This document shows, in pieces, positions 50,517-58,920 of a DNA stretch of 64,000 bases (positions within the stretch are counted from its first letter, which is position 1; each line of letters opens with the position of its first letter). This DNA is from Streptomyces sp. NBC_00525. Lineage in GTDB: Bacteria; Actinomycetota; Actinomycetes; Streptomycetales; Streptomycetaceae. The position numbers and the translations under genes were made by a program. The DNA lies in assembly GCF_036346595.1 (NCBI RefSeq), contig NZ_CP107834.1, forward strand, positions 806,001-870,000, read 5' to 3'. Below the pieces are notes generated by a model that was given only the letters and a program-made list of their open reading frames with translations, searched no databases and was not told where the DNA came from.

Positions 50517-51166
50517 CAGGGTCTCCCTCCCGCCCCGACGCGGGTCATGATCTCGCAGAGCGCCCGGTCGTCGAAGACGCGCGAGGTCAGGAGCCGCACG
50601 GTGGTCCGGTGGCGGCCGGTCACGGGGTGGCCGGCCAGGTTGGTCCAGTAGCAGCAGTGCCGCAGGTCGAGGCTGTCGGGCCCGGCGCGCAGCCAGTCGT
50701 CGCGGCTGCGCGGGACGAGCATCACGACCAGGATCTTGTGCACCGAGACGGGTGTCCGGGCGAGCTTCACGAGGTGGGCGTTGTCCAGCGTGAAGGAGAA
50801 CGTCCGGCCGGGCGGCCGGGGCGGGATCTGGTAGGTGCACTTCAGCTGGACCTTGATGGTCACCTCGTCGTCGACGACATGGCCGGGGGCGCCGTGGCTG
50901 ACGTGCCAGTCGATGCCGTTGTCGGGGAAGGGCTGCGACAGCGAGCAGCCCGCCGCGGCGGCGACGGCGTGCAGATAGCCCACCTGGAGGGTCTCCATGC
51001 AGGCGGTGGTGGCGAGTGTGCCGCGCAGCGGTGCGGTCCGCTGGGGCAGCAGCCCGCTCGGTTCGGGCTGCGCGAGCGCCATGGCTGCGTAGGCCTTCCG
51101 GGCCGTACCGATGGGGATGAGGGGTGGCGGGCGGTCAACTTCCGCCGCCGGTACTTGTGTTGTCAC
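50516..51166 (-). CDS. DUF4365-domain protein, PD-(D/E)XK nuclease-like
   Basis: Product of 216 residues from GTG 51166. After a variable N-terminus comes METLQVGYLHAVAAAAGC, then PDNGIDWHVS, EVTIKVQLKCT and a hydrophobic helix region (VHKILVVMLVP). The spacing of the Asp in D-x-GID and the Q-x-K in KVQLK is the pattern of DUF4365, thought to belong to the PD-(D/E)XK nuclease-like superfamily. Substrate and role are unknown. It is the first gene of a two-gene unit with the 416-residue protein, divergent from a DEDDh exonuclease gene. Confidence 0.78.
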   Translation of the reverse strand: MTTQVPAAEVDRPPPLIPIGTARKAYAAMALAQPEPSGLLPQRTAPLRGTLATTACMETLQVGYLHAVAAAAGCSLSQPFPDNGIDWHVSHGAPGHVVDDEVTIKVQLKCTYQIPPRPPGRTFSFTLDNAHLVKLARTPVSVHKILVVMLVPRSRDDWLRAGPDSLDLRHCCYWTNLAGHPVTGRHRTTVRLLTSRVFDDRALCEIMTRVGAGGRP

Positions 51167-51269
51167 CGCACGGGGTCGTCCGCAAACGGCGTATCAGGCA
51201 ATTGGCGCGGGTATCACCGAACCGGGCAGGGGGACCACCATCTGCCGTGCGGGTGCGAGGAGTTCGGGG

Positions 51270-51995
51270 ATGACTCACTGGTACGAAGGGCCGCTGGCCG
51301 CTTTCGACACGGAGACGACGGGTGTGGACGTCGAGGGGGACCGGATCGTTTCGGCCGCCCTGGTCGTCCAGGACAGGGCGGACGGGCCGGTGCGGGTCAG
51401 CCGCTGGCTGGTGAATCCGGGGGTGCCGGTGCCGCCGGGGGCGACGGAGATCCACGGGCTGACCGACGACCATCTGCGGCGCAACGGACGGTGGCCGGCC
51501 CCGGCGGTGGAGGAGATGGCCCGTGCGCTGGCCGATCAGTGCGCGGCGGGTCGGCCGCTCGTGGTGATGAACGCACCGTTCGACCTGACGCTGCTGGACC
51601 GGGAGTTGAGGCGGCATCGGGCGTCGTCGCTGGGGGCGTATCTGGAGCGGTCGCCGCTGTGCGTGCTCGATCCTCGTGTGCTGGACAAGCATCTGGACCG
51701 CTATCGCAAGGGCCGGCGCACGCTCACCGATCTGTGTGAGCTGTACGGCGTGCCGCTGGCGGGTGCGCACGACGCGGCGGCGGACGCCTCGGCCTCGCTG
51801 GAGCTGGTGCGGGCGGTGGGGCGCCGGTTCTCGACGCGGCTGGAGCGGCTGACCCCGGCGGAGCTGCACACGCTCCAGGCGGTGTGGCACGCCGCCCAGG
51901 CGCGCGGGCTGCAGGCGTGGTTCGCGCGGAGCGGGACGCCGGAGACGGTGGACCCGGCCTGGCCGCTGCGGCCGGAGCTGCGTACCGCCGCGTGA
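51270..51995 (+). CDS. DEDDh 3'-5' exonuclease (DnaQ-like)
   Basis: Protein of 241 residues. ExoI is FDTETTGVD (Asp, Glu), ExoII is VVMNAPFDLTLL (Asp), and ExoIII is HDAAADASASLE (His and Asp four residues later), making the DEDDh set complete. TEIHGLTDDHL is a common insertion. It is a stand-alone domain with no polymerase or UvrC part. The C-terminal roughly 60 residues are helical. It could be a proofreading-like or repair nuclease. It is followed by a terminator shared with tRNA-Val. Confidence 0.92.
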   Translation: MTHWYEGPLAAFDTETTGVDVEGDRIVSAALVVQDRADGPVRVSRWLVNPGVPVPPGATEIHGLTDDHLRRNGRWPAPAVEEMARALADQCAAGRPLVVMNAPFDLTLLDRELRRHRASSLGAYLERSPLCVLDPRVLDKHLDRYRKGRRTLTDLCELYGVPLAGAHDAAADASASLELVRAVGRRFSTRLERLTPAELHTLQAVWHAAQARGLQAWFARSGTPETVDPAWPLRPELRTAA

Positions 51996-52045
51996 GTGCG
52001 CGCGGCCGGGCGGACACGGGCACATGGGGCGGGTGCGGATACGCG

Positions 52046-52082
52046 GAAGCCGGTCCGTCGGTGGAACTGACGGACCGGCTTC
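52046..52082. terminator. Terminator between exonuclease gene and tRNA-Val
   Basis: Perfect 14-bp stem (52046-52059 with 52069-52082) and a 9-nt loop. It serves both the plus-strand exonuclease gene and the minus-strand tRNA gene. Confidence 0.75.
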
Positions 52083-52089
52083 TCCGGGG

Positions 52090-52161
52090 TGGGCGATACT
52101 GGGTTCGAACCAGTGACCTCTTCGGTGTGAACGAAGCGCTCTCCCACTGAGCTAATCGCCC
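52090..52161 (-). tRNA. tRNA-Val(CAC), copy 1
   Basis: 72-nt cloverleaf on the minus strand: acceptor GGGCGAT/ATCGCCC, D-arm AGCTCAGTGGGAGAGC, anticodon loop TTCACAC (anticodon CAC, codon GUG) and T-loop GGTTCGAACC. CCA is not encoded. Identical in sequence to the copy at 55323. Confidence 0.95.
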
Positions 52162-52200
52162 GGCAACGGGTTGAACCATACAGGGCCGGGCGGCCGTCGT

Positions 52201-52647
52201 TCAAACCGCTTGCAGCACGGCCGCGAGCCCGCGGCGTCCGGCGCGCATCATCAGGGCGTGGTTGGCGCGGAACACCGGCCGGCAGGGCAGGGCGAGGGCC
52301 CGCAGCAGGGTGCGGCGCACCTCGACCTCCTGCTCGTACACGACACGGGTGCCGGAGCCGTAGGCGGTGACCGTCCAGCGGGCCCAGCCGTCGAGATCGC
52401 CGCCGAGCGCGGCCTCCAGGATGCCGTGCGCCGGGTCGCGGCGTCGCTCGCTGACGGTGGTGACGAGGTCGTAGGGGAGGAAGGAGCGGACGCGGGTGGT
52501 GCCGGAGCCGCCGTCGGAGCGGGTGGCCTCGCGGACCTGCGGCCACCACCGGGGATAGTCCTCGATGTGTGCGAGGTGGGCGTAGACGGCTCCGGGTGGC
52601 GCGGGAAACACCCATACGCTGACGAATCGGTAGTGGTTCCAGTCCAT
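52201..52647 (-). CDS. SRPBCC-fold (START-like) protein
   Basis: Protein of 148 residues from ATG 52647 (MDWNHYRFVSVWVF). It shows the SRPBCC pattern: PAPPGAVYAHLAHIEDYPRWWPQV, later GWARWTVTAYGSGTRVVYEQEVEV, and a C-terminal long helix (LMMRAGRRGLAAVL). Such folds bind hydrophobic ligands or act as cyclases and aromatases. The ligand is unknown. It is divergent from the 843-residue membrane protein gene and upstream of tRNA-Val. Confidence 0.88.
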   Translation of the reverse strand: MDWNHYRFVSVWVFPAPPGAVYAHLAHIEDYPRWWPQVREATRSDGGSGTTRVRSFLPYDLVTTVSERRRDPAHGILEAALGGDLDGWARWTVTAYGSGTRVVYEQEVEVRRTLLRALALPCRPVFRANHALMMRAGRRGLAAVLQAV

Positions 52648-52731
52648 CGCCCCAGGATGCGGGTACTCAGGCGGCGATCTGAGTACCTGTGCGCATGTCC
52701 CCCGGCCGTGGCGCGCAGCACACTCGCGGCC

Positions 52732-55263
52732 ATGGAACATGTGCCGCCGCCCGCCGAGGAACTGGCGCTCCTCGATCGTGAACTGGCCCGACTCGACGCC
52801 CGCCGGGCACAGCTGCTGACCCGGCGTGCCTGGCTGGTGCGGGCGCTCGGGGCCGCTGCCGCCGCGCCCGCCGCCGGTCCGGCGCCGTGGGGTCCGCCTC
52901 CGGGGCGGGGCCCGGTGGCGCCGTGGGGTCCGGCCGCCCCGTGGGGCCCGCCGGCCGGTCCGGCGGCGGCGGGCGGGTTCGGTCCGCCGCGGGCCTCGGC
53001 GCCCAGTGCGCAGAACGTGCTGCTGGTGCTCGGCGGGCTGCTGCTGACGGTGGCGGCGCTGGCGTTCACGCTGGTGAGCTGGGGCGACATGGGCATCGGC
53101 GGGCGCAGCGCGGTGCTGACCGTGGTGACGGCCGGGGCGCTGCTGACGCCGGTGGTGCTGCTGCGGCGGGGGCTGTCGTCGACGGCGGAGGCGCTGGCGG
53201 CGCTGGCGTCGGTGCTGATGGTGCTCGACGCGTACGCGGTGTACGAGGTGGCGGTGCCGGACGCGGACGGTGCGGGGTACACGGCGGCCGCGGCGGCGGT
53301 GCTCGCGGTGCTGTGGGGGGCCTACGGGCTGCTGCTGGACCGGTTGCGGCTGCCGTTGCCGCTGGCGGTGTGCTCGGCGCAGCTGCCGTTGGTGCTGTGG
53401 GCGTGGGCGGCGGACGCGGGACCGCTGTGGTTCGCGGCGGCGCTGCTGGTGACGGCGGTGCTGGACGGCGCGGTGGCACTGTCGGCCGGCCGGGTTCCGG
53501 TGCGGGTCACGGCGTTTGTCGCGCTGTGTGTGACGGGTGGGTCCGGGCTGCTGGTGGCGCTGGTGAAGTCGCTGACGGCGGACGGTCCCGCGGGGGCGGT
53601 GGTGCCGGGGGCGCTGCTGCTGGCGGGTGCGGCGGCGGCGCTGGCGGGGGCCCGGAAGGCTCCGGCGGCGTTCGCGGTGGCCGGTGGCGTGGTGGCCGGT
53701 CTGGCGGCGGTCGCGGCGGTGGGCGGGGTGCCCGCGGCCGGGCCGACGGACGGGTGGTCGGTGCTCGCGTATCTGCTGTGCGGCGGGGTGCTGCTGCTCG
53801 GGGTCCGGGCTCCGCTGGGGGTTTCGGTGGGGCGTGGGCTCGGGTGGGCCTCGGGTGCGGTGGTCGCGGGTTCGGTGCTGGTGTCGCTGCCGCCGGTGAC
53901 GGTGGTCGCGGTGGGTCCGGTGTCGCGGCTCGGCGGGGTGTGGTCCGGGGTTCCGCGTGACGGGGCACGGGGCGCGGTGGGCGCGGTGGAGCTGCCGTGG
54001 TCGGAGATGGCGTACGCGCCGGTGGTGCTGCTGCTGGTGGCGGTGGCGCTGGGTGCGGCGTACCGGTGGTGGGACGGGCTGCTCGGGTGGGCGGGTCCGG
54101 CGTTGGTGGCGGGTCCGGCCTGGCGCGGTGCGGCGGCTTCGGTGGCGGTGGCGTCGGGCTGGTCGGGGCTGCTGGTGCTGCCGGTGGCGCTGGATCTGTC
54201 GTTCGCGGCGGCCCTGGCGGTGTGGCTGGTGCTGGTGGTGGCGTCCTTCGCCCTGGCGGTGGCCGCGCTGCGGGCGGGTGCGCGGGGTGTGGCGGTGACG
54301 GCCGCGGTGGTCGGGGCGGCCGGTGCGCTGGGTGCGGGGTTGCTGTCGCTGGCGACGGAGGCGGGCACGTACACGGTGTCCGGGCTGCTGCTGGTGGTGT
54401 TCGCGGCGCTGGCGGTCGCCCTGGACGGCCGGGTCGGGGTGTCGCCGGTGGTGGTGTCGGCGGCGGCCTGTGCGGCGGTGGTGTGCGCCGGGGTGCCGGT
54501 GGGCGCGCTGGGGGCGTCGCTGGGGTGGACGGTGTTCGAGACGGCTCCGCTGCTGCTGGTGGTCCCGGCGGCGACGGTGCTGCTGGGCGCCCGGTTGAAG
54601 GGGCACGCGGTGGCGCTGCCGGTCGAGCTGACGGGTGCGGCGGTGGCCGCGGTGTCCGTGGCGATGGCGGTGGGCGACGCGCGGTTCCTGGCGCTGGTGC
54701 TGGCGCTGTGCGGGGTGCTGGCGGCGGGGACGGCGCTGCGTGCGGAGCGGCGCCCGTTCGCCGGGTATCTCGCGACGGGGCTGTTCGTCCTGGCGGCCTG
54801 GGTGCGGCTCTCGGTGGCGGGGGTGTCGGCGCCGGAGGCGTACACGCTGCCGGTGACGGTGCCGGCGCTGGTGGTCGGGGTGCTGCGTCGGCGGCGCGAT
54901 CCGGCGGCCTCGTCGTGGGCGGCGTACGGGGCGGGTCTGGCGGTGACGCTGGTGCCGTCGCTCGGCGCGGCCTGGACGGACCCGCACTGGACGCGTCCGC
55001 TGCTGCTGGGGCTCGCGGCCCTGGTGGTGACGCTGGTGGGGGCGCGGCTGCGGCTGCAGGCGCTGCTGGTGCTGGGCGGTGCGGTGCTGGCGCTGGACGC
55101 GCTGCACGAGCTGGCGCCGTACGTGGTGCAGGTGGCGGGGGCGCTGCCGCGCTGGGTGGTGCCGGCGCTGGCGGGGGCGCTGCTGCTGGCGGTGGGGGCG
55201 ACGTACGAGAGGCGGCTGCGGGATGCCCGGCGGCTGCGGGAGGCGCTGGGCCGGATGCGGTGA
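52732..55263 (+). CDS. Large polytopic membrane protein of unknown function
   Basis: Protein of 843 residues. The N-terminus is a short helical region (LLDRELARLDARRAQLLTRR) and a Pro/Gly/Trp-rich linker. It is followed by about 20 or more hydrophobic helices (for example NVLLVLGGLLLTVAALAF). The final part is Arg-rich (YERRLRDARRLREALG). The G+C and Ala/Val/Leu content are extreme. Only conserved Streptomyces homologues are known to me and no transport motif was seen. It is flanked by two identical tRNA-Val genes and ends at a strong terminator. Confidence 0.85.
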   Translation: MEHVPPPAEELALLDRELARLDARRAQLLTRRAWLVRALGAAAAAPAAGPAPWGPPPGRGPVAPWGPAAPWGPPAGPAAAGGFGPPRASAPSAQNVLLVLGGLLLTVAALAFTLVSWGDMGIGGRSAVLTVVTAGALLTPVVLLRRGLSSTAEALAALASVLMVLDAYAVYEVAVPDADGAGYTAAAAAVLAVLWGAYGLLLDRLRLPLPLAVCSAQLPLVLWAWAADAGPLWFAAALLVTAVLDGAVALSAGRVPVRVTAFVALCVTGGSGLLVALVKSLTADGPAGAVVPGALLLAGAAAALAGARKAPAAFAVAGGVVAGLAAVAAVGGVPAAGPTDGWSVLAYLLCGGVLLLGVRAPLGVSVGRGLGWASGAVVAGSVLVSLPPVTVVAVGPVSRLGGVWSGVPRDGARGAVGAVELPWSEMAYAPVVLLLVAVALGAAYRWWDGLLGWAGPALVAGPAWRGAAASVAVASGWSGLLVLPVALDLSFAAALAVWLVLVVASFALAVAALRAGARGVAVTAAVVGAAGALGAGLLSLATEAGTYTVSGLLLVVFAALAVALDGRVGVSPVVVSAAACAAVVCAGVPVGALGASLGWTVFETAPLLLVVPAATVLLGARLKGHAVALPVELTGAAVAAVSVAMAVGDARFLALVLALCGVLAAGTALRAERRPFAGYLATGLFVLAAWVRLSVAGVSAPEAYTLPVTVPALVVGVLRRRRDPAASSWAAYGAGLAVTLVPSLGAAWTDPHWTRPLLLGLAALVVTLVGARLRLQALLVLGGAVLALDALHELAPYVVQVAGALPRWVVPALAGALLLAVGATYERRLRDARRLREALGRMR

Positions 55264-55276
55264 CTGGGCGGGAACG

Positions 55277-55316
55277 CCGAGGGCCCGGAAGCCTCTAACG
55301 GCTTCCGGGCCCTCGG
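55277..55316. terminator. Terminator between membrane-protein gene and tRNA-Val copy 2
   Basis: Perfect 17-bp stem (55277-55293 with 55300-55316) and a 6-nt loop. Confidence 0.8.
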
Positions 55317-55322
55317 TCCGGG

Positions 55323-55394
55323 TGGGCGATACTGGGTTCGAACCAGTGACCTCTTCGGTGTGAACGAAGCGCTCTCCCACTGAGCTAATCGCCC
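55323..55394 (-). tRNA. tRNA-Val(CAC), copy 2
   Basis: Same 72-nt sequence as copy 1 at 52090, same strand, anticodon CAC in loop TTCACAC. CCA is not encoded. Confidence 0.95.
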
Positions 55395-55448
55395 CGGCGC
55401 ACCGCAAACATTACCGCATGTCAGCGGTGCCCCCCGACCACCTCGGGA

Positions 55449-55940
55449 TCACTCGTGGATCTTCCACGGCATGACGATCCCGAACTTCCAGACGTAGATC
55501 CCGACGAGCACCGCGATGATCACGAGTCCGGTGACCGTGAGGATGATGTTGCGGCGCCGGACCTTGGGGTCGAGGGCGCGCTGGGCGGCCTCGGTGACCT
55601 TGCGCCGGGTCCAGCGCAGCACCAGCTGGGCCCAGACGAACTCGGTCGCCCAGATCGCCATACCGCCGAAGATCACCAGCCAGCCGGGGCCCGGCAGCGG
55701 CAGCATGATGATGCCCGCCACCACCACGGCGAGGCCCACCACGAAGACGCCGGCCTGCCAGCTCAGGTGCAGCGCTCTGGAGGCCTTGATGAAGCCCGGC
55801 GCTCTGGAGCCGAGCGGCGGGTCCTCCTTGGTCACTCCCGGTATGACGTCCCCCGTCGCGTCGCGGGGCGCCTGCCCCGCCTCGGAATCCGGCTTCGCCG
55901 CTGGGGCGACTCCGTCCCGCTCGTCACTCTCCGCATGCAT
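55449..55940 (-). CDS. TIGR02611-family transmembrane protein (PGPGW motif)
   Basis: Protein of 163 residues. The polar N-terminal roughly 55 residues are followed by two or three helices. The signature LPLPGPGWLVIFGGMAIWATEF contains PGPGW, which defines this family. A third helix (IILTVTGLVIIAVLVGIYVW) closes the protein. Function unknown. It is divergent from ssgB, with its upstream region shared. Confidence 0.9.
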   Translation of the reverse strand: MHAESDERDGVAPAAKPDSEAGQAPRDATGDVIPGVTKEDPPLGSRAPGFIKASRALHLSWQAGVFVVGLAVVVAGIIMLPLPGPGWLVIFGGMAIWATEFVWAQLVLRWTRRKVTEAAQRALDPKVRRRNIILTVTGLVIIAVLVGIYVWKFGIVMPWKIHE

Positions 55941-56044
55941 GGAGCCAACTTACCGGACGGCCTCGTGTCACTGGAATGGCCGCATGACGCAAAGTTACAC
56001 ACCGCTGTACGAGCTACCCGAAGAGACACAAAACGGTCAGAGGG

Positions 56045-56071
56045 GTTTACAACGCCACCGTAGGTGGCATG
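56045..56071 (+). promoter_or_regulatory. Candidate stress-sigma (SigH-type) promoter of ssgB
   Basis: GTTTAC (56045-56050) and GGCATG (56066-56071) are 15 bp apart and resemble SigB/SigH-type promoters of S. coelicolor (GTTT...GGGTAT). ssgB is reported to depend on sigma-H. A 6-bp inverted repeat GCCACC-GTA-GGTGGC lies inside the spacer. Confidence 0.42.
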
Positions 56072-56129
56072 TCGATTTCGCCGACGTGCGAATCCCCGAG
56101 CGCACACTGAGCGAAAGGCCCTGGCGCTT

Positions 56130-56543
56130 ATGAACACCACGGTCAGCTGCGAGCTGCACCTGCGCCTCGTTGTGTCGAGCGAGTCCTCACTGCCTGTACC
56201 CGCGGGCCTGCGGTATGACACGGCCGATCCGTATGCCGTGCACGCCACCTTCCACACCGGAGCGGAGGAGACGGTCGAGTGGGTTTTCGCCCGCGACCTC
56301 CTTGCCGAGGGGCTGCACCGGCCCACCGGCACCGGCGACGTCCGCGTCTGGCCATCCCGTAGTCACGGCCAGGGCGTCGTCTGCATCGCGCTGAGCTCCC
56401 CGGAGGGCGAGGCACTGCTCGAGGCCCCGGCGCGGGCCCTGGAGTCGTTCCTGAAGCGGACCGACGCCGCGGTTCCACCGGGCACCGAACACCGCCACTT
56501 CGACCTCGATACGGAGCTCTCCCACATCCTGGCCGAGAACTGA
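56130..56543 (+). CDS. ssgB: Sporulation-specific cell division activator SsgB
   Basis: SALP-family protein of 137 residues. It recruits FtsZ to future septum sites in sporulating aerial hyphae, together with SsgA. As I recall it, the sequence is nearly identical to S. coelicolor SsgB: MNTTVSCELHLRLVVSSESS, then RYDTADPYAVHATFHTG and ending HFDLDTELSHILAEN. ATG 56130 is used because it gives the exact family N-terminus; an ATG 66 bp further up is not needed. It is a reported direct target of BldD, whose gene is also in this window. It is monocistronic. Confidence 0.98.
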   Translation: MNTTVSCELHLRLVVSSESSLPVPAGLRYDTADPYAVHATFHTGAEETVEWVFARDLLAEGLHRPTGTGDVRVWPSRSHGQGVVCIALSSPEGEALLEAPARALESFLKRTDAAVPPGTEHRHFDLDTELSHILAEN

Positions 56544-56617
56544 GCCAGGGCCGGGAGCCGCACGCCGCCGTCCGACTCGGGGAGACGGCGTCGCGCGGAC
56601 AACCTCATACGGCTGAC

Positions 56618-56663
56618 ACCGGCGCCGGTGACCGCGGAAACCACCGCGGTGACCGGCGCCGGT
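56618..56663. terminator. Terminator downstream of ssgB
   Basis: 20-bp stem with one mismatch (56618-56637 with 56644-56663) and a 6-nt loop, 75 bp after the ssgB stop. The rest of the 264-bp gap to the next gene shows no coding signs. Confidence 0.72.
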
Positions 56664-56807
56664 CCGCGTCTCCGGCCCCGCGCCCCGGCCCCCGGCGCTC
56701 GCGTGGGACCGCGCACGCCCCCGTACACCTCTGTGCGCCCCCGGCGAGCCAGTAGAGTCGAACGGCATCGGCGGGCGCCCGCCCGCGGGAGGCCAGGGAG
56801 CGAAAGC

Positions 56808-57380
56808 GTGCTGATCCCTCACGACACCCGGATCGCCCTCGACGTAGTGGTCGATCTGGTGAACACCGCCCCGGAGAGCGAGCCGGAAGGGGGCGCGGCT
56901 GCCGACGGGCTCGCCGACATCGGGGCACTCCACGCCTTCGCCGCCCGCCATCGGGTGAGCGGGGTCGGCGCGCTCGACGAGAAGGACCTGCGGGCCGTGC
57001 ACCGGGTGCGGGCGCGGTTCGCCGAGGTCTTCGCGGCCGAGGACGCGCGGACCGCCGCCGGACTGGTCAACGCCCTGGTGGCGGCGGCCGGCACCACGCC
57101 GCAGCTCACCGCCCACGACGGCTACGACTGGCATGTGCACTACTTCTCGCCGGACGCCTCGCTGGCCGACCACCTGGCGGCCGACTGCGGCATGGCCCTC
57201 GCCTTCATCATCGTGGCGGGCGAGACGGAGCGGCTGCGGCGGTGCGAGGCGCCGGACTGCCGGCACGCCTTCGTCGATCTGTCCCGCAACCGCTCCCGCC
57301 GCTACTGCTCCAGCCGCACCTGCGGTAATCGCCTGCATGTGGCCGCGTACCGGGCACGCCGCAGGGAAGCGGCCGGCTGA
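56808..57380 (+). CDS. CGNR zinc-finger protein (ABATE domain), putative regulator
   Basis: Product of 190 residues from GTG 56808 with AGGGAG 7 nt upstream. The N-terminal ABATE-like domain (about residues 5-140; ALDVVVDLVNTAP) is predicted to bind a stress-related ligand. The C-terminal zinc finger CEAPDCRHAFVDLSRN followed by YCSSRTCGNR carries the CGNR motif and four cysteines. Such proteins are predicted transcription regulators. The target is unknown. It is convergent with a small membrane protein gene. Confidence 0.9.
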   Translation: MLIPHDTRIALDVVVDLVNTAPESEPEGGAAADGLADIGALHAFAARHRVSGVGALDEKDLRAVHRVRARFAEVFAAEDARTAAGLVNALVAAAGTTPQLTAHDGYDWHVHYFSPDASLADHLAADCGMALAFIIVAGETERLRRCEAPDCRHAFVDLSRNRSRRYCSSRTCGNRLHVAAYRARRREAAG

Positions 57381-57384
57381 CCGC

Positions 57385-57540
57385 TCACAGCATGAAGAGA
57401 TCGTGCACCGCGGCCATCAGCAGCAGGGTGCCGATGACCGAGAGGAAGATCATCAGAGGGGGCTGGGAGAGCGCGTAGAGACAGCCGCGCGGCTCTTCGC
57501 CGGGGGGTGCGGGGGCGTCGCCCCGAGAGGTGTCCACCAT
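57385..57540 (-). CDS. Small single-span membrane protein
   Basis: About 51 residues from ATG 57540 (MVDTSRGDAPAPPGEEPRG). It has a C-terminal helix (LMIFLSVIGTLLLMAAVHD) and ends FML. The frame extends 69 bp further upstream, and no clear ribosome site marks either start. The stop lies 4 bp beyond the CGNR gene stop. The function is unknown. It is included because the hydrophobic pattern and position are coherent. Confidence 0.55.
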   Translation of the reverse strand: MVDTSRGDAPAPPGEEPRGCLYALSQPPLMIFLSVIGTLLLMAAVHDLFML

Positions 57541-57729
57541 TTCGGGACGATCATGACGCAGTCCGAGGTGTGCTGATGACCAACCTGCCTCTTCACGACG
57601 GGAGTTCACCCGTCACGGGGGCATTCTTAATCGCTCCGGTGTCCGATCGCCCAGAACGTTTTCGGACCCGCTCCCCCGCAGCCCGCTCCCCCGCGCCCCT
57701 TTCCCCGCCCCCTCGGCGGGCCGCCCGGC

Positions 57730-58701
57730 TCAGCGCAGTTCGCGCAGCTTCCGCAGCTGGGCCGCGCGGTGCACCCCGGTGCCGCCCTCGTGGCCGTTCC
57801 AGGGGTAGACCTCGATCTCCTTGGGCCCCGCCCAGTGGTTGTAGGCGGCGAAGACCGTGGACGGCGGGCAGATGGCGTCCATCAGGGCGACCGAGTAGAG
57901 CGCCGGCACGGTCCCCCGCGCGGCGAAGCTGACGCCGTCGAAGTACGCCAGGGTGCGGAACACCCGCGCCTGCGCGTCGTGCCGGGTGGCCAGGAACCTG
58001 ACGATCTCCTGGTACGGGTCCTCGTCGGTGATCTCGACGGCCCGCCGGAAGTGCGTCAGGAACGGTACGTCGATGAACGCGGCCTTCACGTGCGGGCTGA
58101 GGGCCGCCACCGCCTGGGCGATGCCGCCGCCCTGGCTGGCCCCGTTCACCACGATCCGGTCGGAGTCGACGGACGGGTGGCTTCGGGCGACCTCGACGGC
58201 GCGCACCGCGTCGGTGAAGACCCGGCGGTAGTAGTACGTCTCCGGGTCCAGGATGCCGTTGGTCATGAACCCCGGCGCCTGCGGGTTGGCCGCGCCGTGC
58301 GGGTCCGGCGTCCCGCCCGCCGAGTGGTGGTTGACGGCTCCCTGGCCCCGAGTGTCCATGACCAGGGCGGCCCAGCCGGCGGCGGGCCACACGAGGTGGT
58401 CGATCGGCAGCCCGCGCCCGCCGCCGTAGCCGAGGTAGTGCACGACGGTGGGCAGCGGGCCCTCGGCGCCCGCGGGCACCAGCAGCCAGGCGCGTATCCG
58501 GTGGCCGCCCCAGCCCGCGAACGACACGTCGTACGAGTCGACCGTGCTCAGCGCGGCGTCGTAGGGGTCGAACACGGCGTCCAGCGGGTGAGCGGCGGCC
58601 TCGTCGAGGGAGCGCTCCCAAAACGCGTCGAAGTCCGCCGGCTCGTCGAGCTCCGGGCGGTAGCCGCGCAGTTGGTTCAGGGGCAGGTCGAACAGGGCCA
58701 T
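57730..58701 (-). CDS. Acetylxylan esterase / cephalosporin-C deacetylase (CE7 family)
   Basis: Alpha/beta-hydrolase of 323 residues. CE7 motifs are RGQG in [12 protein letters not shown], the nucleophile elbow GASQGGG, and the Asp ([12 protein letters not shown]) and His (WNGHEGG) of the triad. No signal peptide, so it acts in the cytosol, probably on acetylated xylo-oligosaccharides or other small acetyl esters. Size and start ([14 protein letters not shown]) match family members. It stands alone. Confidence 0.94.
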   Translation of the reverse strand: MALFDLPLNQLRGYRPELDEPADFDAFWERSLDEAAAHPLDAVFDPYDAALSTVDSYDVSFAGWGGHRIRAWLLVPAGAEGPLPTVVHYLGYGGGRGLPIDHLVWPAAGWAALVMDTRGQGAVNHHSAGGTPDPHGAANPQAPGFMTNGILDPETYYYRRVFTDAVRAVEVARSHPSVDSDRIVVNGASQGGGIAQAVAALSPHVKAAFIDVPFLTHFRRAVEITDEDPYQEIVRFLATRHDAQARVFRTLAYFDGVSFAARGTVPALYSVALMDAICPPSTVFAAYNHWAGPKEIEVYPWNGHEGGTGVHRAAQLRKLRELR

Positions 58702-58840
58702 GGGTTCTCCGTTTCGGGCGGGCGGTTGCGGCCCCGTGACACGAGGGCCTGGGCGCGTGGCGCAGCGGGACGCTATGCGGCCGCGCGAGGCAGGGTCAAG
58801 GGCTCCCGACCGAACGATTCACCTGGTGAGACGGCATGAG

Positions 58841-58862
58841 CCCGCCGCGCGGACGCGGCGGG
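58841..58862 (-). terminator. Terminator-like hairpin beside the G-rich repeat
   Basis: 9-bp stem CCCGCCGCG/CGCGGCGGG with a 4-nt loop, beyond the 3' end of the small membrane protein gene at 58943 and joined to the tandem repeat. Confidence 0.5.
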
Positions 58863-58920
58863 CTCGGGGCTCGGGCTCGGGGCTCGGGGCTCGGGCTCGG
58901 GGCTCGGGCTCGGGGCTCGG
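58861..58920. repeat. G-rich tandem repeat of GGGCTC / GGGGCTC units
   Basis: About ten units of 6-7 bp (GGGCTC and GGGGCTC in mixed order) cover 60 bp. The plus strand has many runs of 3-4 G with short CTC spacers, a pattern able to form G-quadruplexes. It is outside any coding region, between the esterase gene start and the 3' end of the next gene. Confidence 0.9.

Noticed and set aside
52201..55407. Long minus-strand frame opposite the 843-residue membrane protein, rich in His/Gln/Arg
   Set aside because: It is the low-complexity complement of a Val/Ala/Leu-rich membrane gene. Only its last 148 codons (the SRPBCC gene) are real.
55941..56130. BldD operator upstream of ssgB
   Set aside because: Expected from published work, but no pair of AGTGA/TCAC half-sites comparable to the bldD site was found by eye, so it is not listed as a feature.
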